A program made the translations under genes and the position numbers. This document shows positions 34,501 to 38,571 of a DNA stretch of 64,000 nucleotides, in pieces. The notes beneath the pieces were generated by a model. It did no database searches. It saw only the letters and a list, made by a program, of their open reading frames with translations, and was not told the origin of the DNA. The stretch spans positions 248,001 through 312,000 of the forward strand of contig CAVSLN010000007.1 of assembly GCA_963728855.1 (NCBI GenBank). Direction: 5' to 3'. Position 1 is the first letter of the stretch. The number at the start of each line of letters is the position of its first letter. This DNA is from AC-43 sp963728855 (GTDB taxonomy: Bacteria > Actinomycetota > Actinomycetes > Mycobacteriales > Micromonosporaceae).

Positions 34501-36311
34501 TCAAAGAAGGTCCGCAGAATGATGCTGTAGTTCTTGCCCGGATCAGGCGGTACCTCAACGAAGACGACGTCTCGGGTCTGACCCTCGAGCGTTCTTTCAA
34601 TGAAAACCGTGTCCCCATGAGCCGTCTAACCATCATTCTCTGGGCCGAAACGGGGAAGGCGCCTGACCGTGACAGACTTGGCCGCGGCGGTATGGAATTC
34701 GCTGCCGAGGAAGCTTTCGTCAAGAACGAAGGGGCCCAGCTGGCAGAGCTTGCCGAAGGTCCGAAGAATGATGATCTAGTTGCTGGCATGATCGAGGAGT
34801 ACCATGCAGACGGCTGGTCGTGGAAGGCCCTCGAGCGCGGTTTCCGTGAAAACGATTTCCACATAACCAATGAGCCCCTCCAGCGGTGGGCGGGGGGGAG
34901 GCGCCTGACCGTGCAAAGTTTGGCCGACGCGATCGGGACGTCACTGACAAGCAAGCGGCCGAGCTGGCAGAGCTCTTACAACAATCCGAGTCCGGAGAAT
35001 GACAAAAGGCTTCTTGGCCTGGTGGTGAAGTACAACGGCGAGGGCGTGGCGTGGAGAAAAATAGCGGCAGGTGTCAGCTCAGGGCAGCTCAAAGCCAACG
35101 GAAGACAGGTCGAGAAGTGGCGAGGAAAGGGTAAAGTTACCCGCGAGACCGGCGTACCACAAGGAACCCCACTAACCGGAACCGAAGCGAATGATTTGTG
35201 GAAAGCCTATCTCAACCGGAGAGAAAAGCCGGACGAGTTTGTTCGGATGCTCAGAGACCTTCGAGGCAGGAAAAAAACAGATCCCGCGATGGCCGCGGCG
35301 CTCACCAGGGACGGAGAGGTCGTCCTTGCGCCAAGCATCCAAAAGTGGCGTAGTGGCAAAGGTTGGAGAAACGCCGGCAAACTGACGAATGCCCAGCTTG
35401 CCCATTTGGCGAGACTCTTCGCGGAGGGGAATGATCCCGAGTTCCTGAAGCGTGCCGACGAATATCAAAAGAGCAAGATACCGTTCGCGGACTTTGGCAA
35501 CCTGATCGATACCAAGAAAAAAACCGTAAGCCGCTGGATTAAGTTGAAGCGCGTCGCTTTTGGCAAGGGTGTTGTCGGGCAGCGGCGGAATGAGGAGGCT
35601 AGGGCTACTGCGCGGAAGAACGCTCAGAAGTATGAGCGTCTGGCGCGGGAGGAGGCCGCGGCCGCGGCGAAGGCGTCGGCTGCGGACCAGGATGATGTCG
35701 ATTTGGACCGTCCCGCACCAGTTGGCGCTGCGGATGAGGTCGAGTCCTCCCCGGACGATGTCGATATGGGGGACTCTTCGCCGGCGCGTACCGAGGAGTC
35801 TGCGCCTGTTGCGGGGTTGGGCGATGTCGACATGGACAGCGGTTCATCGGCCGGTGAGGAGTCTGCGGGTGCGGCGGCCGGTGATGGTTTTCCTGCGTAT
35901 CGGGCGGAGGATTATGAGCGTCCTGGGCGGATGGCTGCGGCTGCCGCGGCGGGGGGCGCGGGTGTTGGCAGTAGCAGGGGCGTTGGTGGTGTCGGCTCGG
36001 CGAGTCGGGCGCGTGTGGGCGGCGATGAGCCGCGGCGGCTGGCGAATGCGCAGGGTAGGCGGTTGAGGTCGCTGCTTAATGGTGGTAACTGGGATGGGTT
36101 TACTGGCCAGGTCTCCACGCATCTGAAGGACGGGTTCTCGGTCGAGGAGATCGCCGATCAGTTGTCGATGCCGGCGGGGGACTTGGCGGCTCTGCTGGGG
36201 TTGCCGGCTGGGAGTACGGGTCCTGCCGACCAGGGTCCGGCCGCTGCCCGTCCGGCGGAGGCGATGCAGGACGATGAGGGGTCGGAGGCGGAGGGCTCGT
36301 CGGACGGATGA
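22101..36311 (+). CDS. giant polymorphic-toxin-like protein, part 3 (degenerate OTU, papain-fold, deaminase, HTH repeats)
   Basis: About 4,740 codons; meaningful sequence starts near 22227. In order: linker R3; cassettes R2 and R1; a degenerate OTU-like domain (24285-25100) ending in a run of ten prolines; two tandem copies of an unknown module (25165-26350 and 26680-27845), each followed by OTU-like sequence, truncated after the first; a head-like module with HTH motif (29280-29730); a papain-fold domain (29930-30440); linkers R3 and R4; a second papain-fold domain (31320-32280); an acidic tract then a basic tract (32470-32780); a deaminase domain (32790-33720); about seven HTH-like repeats (33960-35590); and another copy of the head-like module. 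The frame closes at a TGA at 36309 created by one extra G relative to the copy at 29.7 kb. Codon choice in 33.0-35.6 kb is visibly richer in A/T than elsewhere. Confidence 0.8.
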   Translation: MTARSNDSCSSPQRARRSPRSIYRLQRPTCWSSIPTRTRRFGKLGGRVRPARFVNVPPLAPEPGSGADPGPNPETDPNLPPERSVASPASPPEHDAGGSAAQQATPVPGQAPGAGALAPAVRDSAERYHQLLQDFPGLALADGRARPPVPSVEAQPEPTPVEPAESTPPPESGGSPEPDTTGEVVRDGWRVIATTTSADAVRSVLRQVLDALAGARGPSARESLTALREECRVRLDELDPDWDRPPATDDPPAYVLDDSRRATVELYEDAREESAAPPVPTQLDPAGPGPTGPVSGSLSAPPGGSLHGLLDPGGSGGPRGLVFSGDRGCVLEVTRALREHGGVRQVLDDLSGRMDVDVLAQLLGGVFTPTSHEVLLQRLARGYATAVWVVRPSAGGRPGPEGEQVAVAGSSGSAGRAWESRLRPMHMVTVRRPRVGERFGGEEFKEDRFTGWFVLEDPDAEGPDGKVVPQPFRLTLDRELFKGGEEHPLPVVLRGAVLMVFGQDGSLGQVPWKRPSSGDTGQLPGTKPAGVEAQGSEPLMSGPLTSGPLVAGQLDLHALLDPADSVMPHATPGQPAGGHGSDPTAGASAPTATFDGGAGSEQDFDVVMGEAAEAPPESGPATGTFGRPGPGSLDAGSGEAAGSTRPPAPFPVAGDRRKSGQAGLDEGGRPVRAQRLPIRGEASGSSGRSVSGPRRPLVPRSRVGDGRLGVGQDQGLLGADQVGGWRPVEVRGDGSRLFEAVEESARLQGVRLPPGVDGVESMYRLAGDWLLANTDDPGLADLRLRSAGHLVVDGLDDTDVGELIGDSPPEPSPERLAEMREDVANERLQQAAWWRGIDPTGLGLERLLELMPDYDGQEVTDADLEPLIERYQWTARRENLAKRINDRDEDVLNNLEVKRLLFWEEGDAPGRARLVQLAVDRLRGPEEALPVNVYLLAAAMREPVLRASAIGEDVPKVLPLALGVNIAVYEDGRVAGVFLPLRRTVYVERVNRNNYRALEPPPPPPPPPPRRRGRAQGAPDRADRVAAGLRPVPQPGAVDGPSVLTLTGAAGGAVVGFVGGLRAGGFVPGHVVYFAERVGPSRDPEEADADGFRRWLHLDGTGRRWGELAITHEIDRATAGRSPEGTVLVVFRDPGALVWDPSGSSLVERVVRQAQTLPSRVRALAYDSGREIWVEVHPDGSVTDRGGRPGDVGVSLRVSAAPELAEHQRRPRVGQDGRPVIVYATELPNPREVFITRTVPSNSQVPFGNKQYPLSGLAERPVWFQVSQYGAEAILPNGTRRLLAGFSLTADQLAHLQVESVRGGGTEVQIPIHVRAVTSQRPPFQKGNRYWIVSLDTTRISLDDSVFNRCVDSRLPVPEVTVDAGRTFVVATYWDPVTGRWRQAIAAPGSSSSLNDRLDDILRRLKMRELVGGRLAPSQLVVPTQLGDMRVLEAGLASAVVDGFGRQGVALPEGVMDAASGSQQAGPSAEGGPPAQSSGAGQSPDEASDEVMGSPGASIPRLRNPDGFTSRGRAVAPDRAAREPAGLQPVRQPGAVDGPAVLMLTEAAEQGAVEFVDGLRAGGFIPGHVAYFAERVGPSRDPEEADADGFRRWLHLDGTGRRWGELAITHEIDRATAGRSPEGTVLVVFRDPGALVRDPSGSSLVERVVRQAQTLPSRVRALAYDSGREIWVEVHPDGSVTDRGQTPGQVAASLSGPVPELAEHQRRPRVRQGGRPVIVYATDLANPREVFITRTVQSNACVSIGNKQYPLSGLTGQVWIQVSQYGAEVILADGSRRLLAGFSLTAKQLERQLIDSVVPDGATEVQIPEGVRAVTSPRRAAQVGTGEARRWRVSRARDIMLDRSVFDKIVADGWPVPEMTVDVGRTFKVATYWDPVTGRWRQGIEPPSSSSSTNKQLSNVLGHVGGAEIVGGRLAPSQLVVPTPLGDMRVLEAGLASAVVDGFRRQGAALPDSVTDAASLWRYVHRWVGEGRGGFVGLGSVGQVVVDGLSDDDVAVFMDGMDVPPLDVAQIVAVVSAARSWQLRQLAAPSDVDPSLSVDDLLAEVPGFAGSAGGVEADLAALRQEHARQYRRTSLAELIDQDGQDWFSRLVHSLGEGSERLSPGGARTLESLLLPTVVQALSDVGSLVAFENGPDGVTQYGQQFGSGVAVVYLWRDRGRFLVLQPVDPAGASGAQQAERGAEGGEASREASAAREEWLRQVFGPDVPNHPDYQAMVDAMEVLDGLRPADAGFQTVAVYLEAVARQVLHIDDDAPVGLTDYEELFRMTNDAVRTNHAGSLDDLAAYAWSWGKAVQRDDDPAQTPGAGGPHGAPAGGPPRPAWDAGSKIPRRRSPDGVTSHELVSGVPAEAAAKALAADQDVDMDRPAPAGAGDEVESSLDDVDMDSGSSAGEESAGAAAGDGFPAYRAEDYERPGRMAAAAAAGGAGVGSSRGVGGVGSASRAGVGGDEPRRLANAQGRQLQSRQLRSLLNSGNWDGFTDLVSAHLKAEFSVEEIADQLSMPAGDLAALLGLPAGSTGPADQGPAAARPAEPMQDDEGSEAEGSSDDEGSQVYPLVGPQPAPSSGAGHKRTGTAAEPSPGGRARPPVGGGAGRSVGQRVGAAPSHAGSQPRAADGGGRVVLGLPADVVEARHGAWMRPVNRHRGDADYATNCIPVSIAGANHLDDGGAYIAPPSGPYRLDLLRIWRPNRPIVQLRDYGQLLSLYEAADATKVRRPHGLVRKVPRPHGLVLVRARGARLFHPFNGVLEHDGVAFLDVWNASAAYFPARFDELAFMPLTDGFPDVSGLPPAFLPSADEAARPGHGARYAGAQPGSGLASIAEEPTDSGADPGPNPATDPNLPPERRVAPPGSPPEHDAGGSAAQQAIPVPGQTPGSAALTSAVLQTADRYHQLLQDFPSLALAAGRARQLMGELAEHAGDGQLVDYVDQVRAYQPLLRVLHEVNHALAQRPEQSSGSDDEPSAPDEGSDAEEEASRSVGRAQSPASPSLSSTASAEEGLPEPTHSVTTSSSDRDESNVDADVWSSDGGEPDSQTEASGSEAPVRADKSGPASAVRPAPEEPTAGPQPRDPVSVVAGELGLDGANRVSGLVGELAAFAGLPRRSGGAEPSDLGGLEALLGGRFRPHRRAVSVLVGLPPGAATVVVPRGGPNDAVMVARRPDGQLTVTERGADGPRPVTEQELAEVLHGSVAVPFDDAGLLAHVAPPRRAGGRLADTLVPVVDGPVDSADLPGVVADAAGRLRVPPGIRDVCVLYAANLLSTLFGSRRGVWAGLGVDDLAVGGGRAGELVVPGADWVPVRGWEPLRAALKEAGLRSVAVVLAHVSLQRGAPLTGGPGRVGHAYLVVHTGDGKVVWTDPLTGRVLDGPPELEPAGLARAVLLGPDGQEVPGVLGAAVESKAGPRPALDLAHPTIGIRKGKETAVGSSKRPAPEMETPPRPEKLAKTSMPVRGGRPAAGGVPAQTVADLDGDSSSLSELEGFASDHDGDVAVESLEDVSGYEEDEDLTGESAEDESDDPDEYLGSQTGAVAGKGKQPKSGSGKRVQHRARTTARSRAVRAQTEPYTARFVRLVMGRRGQPTEKIRLRQAKSYAGSEGVQSLRHLTIRLHESMRALRAQNALGLDLDSDPETQAMWIKGRLFIATNANETIDLVKHYLDQRLQNNNNNFTQAFSDLLLKEGQTNLAVGPAQLAKNKKKLVKRAKDKLRDAYLAERDAYLAEPSSDDPIPANRRNDTTRAFTKLDGIAYTDANPTTPEGVEELNAMMRDDAYRNHIIFVRHPPERVMHAEQKLVLALYSSGITPVEAGKIIIYGGYHACYWCGSPFAHARERGFEVEFNVNSANLFENALHTIVNNIPEVLQHPDGRPGNFLVDKARADAEAGLLTSVAAYSDVRLDPDSEVEEIIVDITQAPARADNTESDTDISEKEDGQFVRRRRMLIRREVDPNAAYASEGATPLPGEKAAELARLFKEGPQNDAVVLALIRQYLDKDDKENGGYTAWALQRAFKTHISRATIRVWAETGEAPDRAKLGRDRTEYAARVDAFVKKQGAELARLFKEGPQNDAVVLALIRRYLDEDDVSVLTLARAFNENRVAMSRTTIRVWDETGEAPDRAKLGRRGTEYAARMDAFVKNEGAELARLFKEGPQNDAVVLARIRRYLNEDDVSGLTLERSFNENRVPMSRLTIILWAETGKAPDRDRLGRGGMEFAAEEAFVKNEGAQLAELAEGPKNDDLVAGMIEEYHADGWSWKALERGFRENDFHITNEPLQRWAGGRRLTVQSLADAIGTSLTSKRPSWQSSYNNPSPENDKRLLGLVVKYNGEGVAWRKIAAGVSSGQLKANGRQVEKWRGKGKVTRETGVPQGTPLTGTEANDLWKAYLNRREKPDEFVRMLRDLRGRKKTDPAMAAALTRDGEVVLAPSIQKWRSGKGWRNAGKLTNAQLAHLARLFAEGNDPEFLKRADEYQKSKIPFADFGNLIDTKKKTVSRWIKLKRVAFGKGVVGQRRNEEARATARKNAQKYERLAREEAAAAAKASAADQDDVDLDRPAPVGAADEVESSPDDVDMGDSSPARTEESAPVAGLGDVDMDSGSSAGEESAGAAAGDGFPAYRAEDYERPGRMAAAAAAGGAGVGSSRGVGGVGSASRARVGGDEPRRLANAQGRRLRSLLNGGNWDGFTGQVSTHLKDGFSVEEIADQLSMPAGDLAALLGLPAGSTGPADQGPAAARPAEAMQDDEGSEAEGSSDG
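22225..22234 (+). other. +1 frame break 2 at GGAAGCTCGG
   Basis: Part 2 reads Val-Arg-Glu-Ala-Arg and part 3 reads Phe-Gly-Lys-Leu-Gly. Removing one A (22227 or 22228) gives GAGCTC and a continuous frame reading EVRELGGRVRPARFVNV. The ten bases are identical to those at break 1. Confidence 0.7.
22296..22540 (+). repeat. linker cassette R3 copy 2 (truncated)
   Basis: Same linker as 12356-12735, but it stops after ALADGRAR and joins directly to cassette R2 (PPVPSVEA). The junction falls inside a helix of the full-length copy, which points to recombination between repeats. Confidence 0.7.
22540..23036 (+). repeat. cassette R2 copy 2
   Basis: Nearly identical to 8453-8950 and likewise followed by R1. 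Differences include Val to Ala and Ala to Val changes in the helical segment. Confidence 0.75.
23037..23960 (+). repeat. cassette R1 copy 3
   Basis: Third papain-like cassette. Cys, His and Asp of copies 1 and 2 are kept. It has more substitutions than copies 1 and 2 show to each other and lacks a 6-bp stretch near 23904, so it is probably the older duplicate. Confidence 0.7.
24285..25100 (+). other. degenerate OTU-like domain, copy 1
   Basis: It aligns with the OTU domain at 15.4 kb from the first box to the last: RGDGSRLFEAV replaces AADGNCLPASI, and VNRNNYRALEP replaces EDRNHYWALAP. The catalytic Cys is Arg (about residue 736 of part 3) and the His is Asn (about 994). Shared internal landmarks include a RREHLAELI-like stretch (RRENLAKRI). 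It is probably a non-catalytic binding or spacer domain. Confidence 0.55.
25098..25130 (+). repeat. (CCACCG)n tract encoding ten prolines then arginines
   Basis: Short tandem hexanucleotide array giving ten consecutive Pro residues followed by Arg-Arg-Arg-Gly-Arg. Such runs stall ribosomes unless EF-P acts, and they are prone to length change. It marks the hinge after the degenerate OTU domain. Confidence 0.7.
25165..26463 (+). repeat. tandem module R6 copy 1
   Basis: Encodes PQPGAVDGPSVLTL, then GHVVYFAERVGPSRDPEEAD, GTVLVVFRDPGALV and later LAEHQRRPRVGQ, FITRTVPSN, YPLSGL. It ends with a short OTU-like start (LGDMRVLEAGLASAVVDGF). Nearly identical to the first half of 26680-27960. Function unknown. 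Confidence 0.7.
26680..27960 (+). repeat. tandem module R6 copy 2
   Basis: Second tandem copy. The first half is nearly identical to copy 1 at base level; the second half (after FITRTV) has diverged more. Here the OTU-like sequence continues to full length (27850-28612), while in copy 1 it stops after about 35 residues, consistent with an internal duplication that cut the first OTU copy. Confidence 0.7.
27850..28612 (+). other. degenerate OTU-like domain, copy 2
   Basis: GDMRVLEAGLASAVV stands where the active domain has ADGNCLPASIV, and RDRGRFLVLQPVDP stands where it has EDRNHYWALAPED, so neither Cys nor His is present. The middle (RRTSLAELIDQ, LSPGGARTLESLLLPTVVQAL) follows the same plan. 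Non-catalytic by these criteria. Confidence 0.5.
29280..29900 (+). repeat. head module copy 2
   Basis: ESAGAAAGDGFPAYRAEDYERPGRM, quoted here only by its ends (ESAG and RPGRM), leads to VGGVGSASRAG, PRRLANAQG, EEIADQLSMPAGDLAALLG and an acidic tail. Nearly identical to 35870-36470, about 6.6 kb downstream, so the two copies flank the papain-fold and deaminase region as direct repeats. Confidence 0.75.
29930..30440 (+). other. papain-fold toxin domain (NC box type)
   Basis: VNRHRGDADYATNCIPVSIA carries the Asn-Cys box of papain-fold toxin domains (Cys about residue 2651 of part 3). GVLEHDGVAFLDVWNA supplies His and Asp in the expected order. The domain is short, about 165 residues. An 8-residue internal duplication (RRPHGLVRKVPRPHGLV) lies in its middle. 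Confidence 0.55.
30570..30945 (+). repeat. linker cassette R3 copy 3
   Basis: Third copy of the PNLPPER linker and QTADRYHQLLQDFP helix, here joined to the acidic linker of R4 by an in-frame junction (RPEQSSGSDDEPS) not seen in the other copies. Confidence 0.7.
30950..31340 (+). repeat. cassette R4 copy 2 (linker part)
   Basis: Matches 16140-16540 closely up to SVVAGELGLDG and then switches to a different papain-type module. Shared linker with exchanged cargo is the clearest case of cassette swapping in the locus. Confidence 0.7.
31320..32280 (+). other. papain-fold (Tox-PL type) domain
   Basis: A leading alpha/beta part (AATVVVPRGG...AVMVARRPDG) is followed by RVPPGIRDVCVLYAANLL (Cys about residue 3247 of part 3), then GHAYLVVHTGDGKVVWTDPLTG with His about 3336 and Asp about 3352. 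This is the best-kept papain-fold triad in the window. Known relatives deamidate glutamine or act as peptidases. A decayed copy of the first half ends the locus at 37.4 kb. Confidence 0.6.
32790..33720 (+). other. zinc-dependent nucleic-acid deaminase-like domain
   Basis: The signature is VMHAEQKLVLALYSSG followed by IIIYGGYHACYWCGSPF: H-A-E (His about residue 3779, Glu 3781 of part 3) and C-x2-C (3810 and 3813), spaced as in the cytidine deaminase fold. The CYWC box with preceding G-x-H resembles OTT_1508-type toxin deaminases more than the P-C-x2-C of housekeeping enzymes; that subfamily call is tentative. About 200 residues of helical sequence precede it. Such domains in polymorphic toxins deaminate bases in DNA or RNA. 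Unusually it is not at the C terminus but is followed by HTH-like repeats. Confidence 0.6.
33960..35590 (+). repeat. tandem HTH-like repeat array after the deaminase
   Basis: Three highly similar units start at 33966, 34227 and 34482 (87, 85 and 84 residues apart), a fourth weaker one starts at 34734, and three divergent ones follow to about 35590. Each runs ELARLFKEGPQNDAVVLALI, a short helix, then SRTTIRVWDETGEAPDRAKL. The S-R-x-T-I-x-x-W stretch looks like the recognition helix of a trihelical DNA-binding fold, and later units keep it as KKTVSRWIKLKR. The region is basic and visibly lower in GC than its surroundings. The DNA-binding role is inferred from shape only. Confidence 0.55.
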
Positions 36312-36470
36312 GGGGTCGCAGGTGTATCCGCTGGTTGGCCCGCAGCCGGCGCCGTCTTCCGGGGCAGGCCACAAGCGAACGGGCACCGCGGCCGAACTCT
36401 CCCCAGGCGGGGGTGCCGGGCCGCCGGTGGGCGGCGGTGCCGGCCGTTCCGTGGGGCAGCGGGTTGAGGC
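35870..36470 (+). repeat. head module copy 3
   Basis: Direct repeat of 29280-29900 with few changes (for example RGRRLRSLLNGG for RGRQLQSRQLRSLLNSG). One extra G at 36306-36307 breaks the frame here, while the rest of the module continues intact in the +1 frame. Confidence 0.75.
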
Positions 36471-37389
36471 GTCGGGCTCGGAGGCGCCGGTACGAGCCGA
36501 CAAATCCGGCCCGGACTCGGCGGTCCGCCCGGCGCCGGAAGAGCCCGCGGCCGGCCCGCAGCCGCGTGATCCGGTGTCGGTGGTAGCGGGGAAGTTGGGG
36601 CTGGACGGGGTGTCGGGTGTCGAGGGGCTGGCGGGCGTGTTGGGGGGTGAGTTCGGGTGGAGTCGCCCCGCGGCGTTGGAGGGTCTGCTGCGTGGCGAGG
36701 CGACGGTGGTACGGGTGGGTGACGGCGATCATGTGGTGATCGTGGGCCGGCCGGCATTCGGGCCGGGGCTGCTGAAGCTGGATCCCCGTGACGGTGGGCA
36801 GGAGCCGACTGAGCGGTTCGAGTGGTCCAGCGTGCCCGCCGTGTTGCGGCGACGGGCAGTGGGACTGGTGTACGACGGGTCCGGTCAGCTGGCCAAAGTG
36901 ACGTGGTCACGGTTGGCTGGGCCGCCCCTCGACTTCAGCGGTGGCTCGCCTGTCGCGACGCCCCGTGCGGCCCCGGCACCCGCGGAGCATGGGCGACCGG
37001 ACTCGCTGTCGCGGGTGGTGCGGGAGCTGGCGGAGTTCACCGGGCTGGCCCGCCCGCCGGGAGCAGCGGAGCCGGGTGACCTGCGGGGGTTGGCGGCGTT
37101 GGTGGGCGGGCGGTTGCGGCCCCACCGGCGTGTGGGATCGGTACTGGTGGGGTTGCCGCCGGGCGCGGCGACGGTGGCCGCGCGCGGGGGTGGCCCGCAC
37201 GACGTGGTGATGTTGGGTCGGCGGCCGGACGGCCAGTTGGTGGTGACCGGGGCCGGGGCCGACGGTGCCCGGCCGGTTTCCGAGCCGGAGCTTACGGAGG
37301 TGCTGGGCGCTACCGTCGCGCTGCCCTTCGACGACGCGGGGTCGCTGGCATACGTGGCCCCGCAACTGCGGGGCCGGCCCGTTGGCTGA
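36312..37389 (+). pseudogene. giant toxin gene, decayed 3' piece (part 4)
   Basis: This continues part 3 in the +1 frame, starting at the residues Asp-Glu-Gly-Ser-Gln-Val. It matches the sequence that follows the equivalent point at 29.74 kb, then jumps into cassette R4 (36465-36950), and then into a papain-type module like that at 31.3-31.7 kb. Near 37375 the similarity to 31.70 kb carries on in another frame (Leu-Ala-Asp-Ala-Leu-Val-Pro) and is lost by 37440, before the Cys box of the domain. This end therefore lacks a complete catalytic site and looks truncated. The ATG at 36274 that opens this frame overlaps part 3 and has no convincing ribosome binding site. Confidence 0.6.
36465..36955 (+). 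repeat. cassette R4 copy 3 (globular half)
   Basis: EASGSEAPVRADKSGPDSAV through AKVTWSRLAGPPLDF, nearly identical to 16400-16870. The acidic linker found in the other copies is missing, because the join to the head module happens inside the Ser/Gly stretch. Confidence 0.7.
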
Positions 37390-37536
37390 CGCGTTGGTAC
37401 CGGCACTTCGGGGGGCCGGAAAATGCCGAACTGCCGGGTGTGGTGCCGGTGCGGCGCAACGTACCGGGTGCCTGGCGCCGGGCGTTGAGCGGCGGGTGGT
37501 GCTGGACCGGCAAGACAGGTCCGCCGGGGTCGGCTC

Positions 37537-38488
37537 ATGAACCGGCACGGCCCGTTCTCCGTCGGGCGGAACGTGAATGTGTGGAGGGACCTCTCGCGGT
37601 CGCCCGTCAGAGTCGTGGCACTCGTGGCACTCATGGCGCTCGCGGCCGTCGCCGCCGTGGTCGTGGCGTTCGTGACACTCGACCAGACGACCGCGGGGTA
37701 GGTCGGCGGACAGACTCCTGTCGCGGGGCCGGCCGGTGACCACCTCGTCTGTCGAGGCGGCCGGGTTCGCCGGGGACCGCGCGGTCGACGGCGATCCCCG
37801 TACCCGGTGGGCCAGCGCCGCAGGGCACGATCCCGAGTGGATCAGCATCGACCTCGGCCGTACCGCAACCGTCGAGCGGGCCGTGCTCACGTGGGGGGAC
37901 GCGTACGCGCGCGGCTACCTGCTGGAGGTCTCCGACGTTGCCGGGCATGGCCGGCTGCCGCTACGGCAGCTGTGACATCCCCTCCGCGCGGCTGACCACG
38001 CTCGGGAGCTTCGCCCAACGGTACGGCCGGTTCGAGGCCCGGATACGGGTCCCCGGCGGTCCCGCGAGGTGGCCCGCGTTCTGGATGATGGGCGACGACA
38101 TCGCCGGGGCGGGCTGGCCGGGCCGCGGTGAGATCGACGTGATGGAGGTCGTGGAGCGGTGGCCAGGCACGGTCGAGGGGACGATGCACGGGCCGGGGTT
38201 CGCCGGATCCGGCCTCGGCGGCACGGCGACGTTGCCGGGCGGCGCCCGCTTCGCCGACGCGTTCCACATTTTCGCCGTCGAGTGGTCACCGGACTCGGTC
38301 ACCTGGTTGCTGGACGGTGCGCCGTACCGCACGGTTGGCAGGACGCAGACGCCGACCTGGGTGTACGACCATCCATTCTCCTGCTGCTCAACCTGGCGGT
38401 TGGCGGGCAGATGCCCGGCCCCCCAACGGATTCCACCGTCTTCCCCGCGCGCATGCTCGTCGACTATGTCCGGGTGTACCAACACTGA
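37537..38488 (+). pseudogene. broken GH16/CBM32 beta-glucanase duplicate
   Basis: A degraded copy of the gene at 44026-45460. It starts MNRHGPFSVGR with a membrane segment, hits TAG at 37699, and continues in another frame as LLSRGRPVTTSSVE and RTRWASAAGHDPEWIS. At about 37930 it jumps from the F5/8 C domain (LLEVSD) into the middle of GH16 (MAGCRYGSCDI), losing roughly 500 bp. GEIDVMEVVERWPG, the GH16 acid triad, is intact. A one-base loss near 38377 shifts the end, where LAVGGQMPGPP and MLVDYVRVYQ read in a new frame. At least three lesions make it non-functional. Confidence 0.8.
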
Positions 38489-38571
38489 CGACGAGTGGGC
38501 CGGACGGTGAACCACAGCGATACGGTCCACGTCCATGGCTACTGAACGTTCTTGGCTGGTAGCTATGAGAG

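Noticed and set aside
33960..34980. CRISPR array
   Set aside because: The repeats are about 255 bp, in frame and coding, with no short repeat-spacer pattern.
33960..35590. Helicase-associated (HA) domain repeats
   Set aside because: HA units have a different Trp and Arg pattern (L-G-x-W-v-x2-q-R). Here the constant core is S-R-x-T-I-x-x-W.
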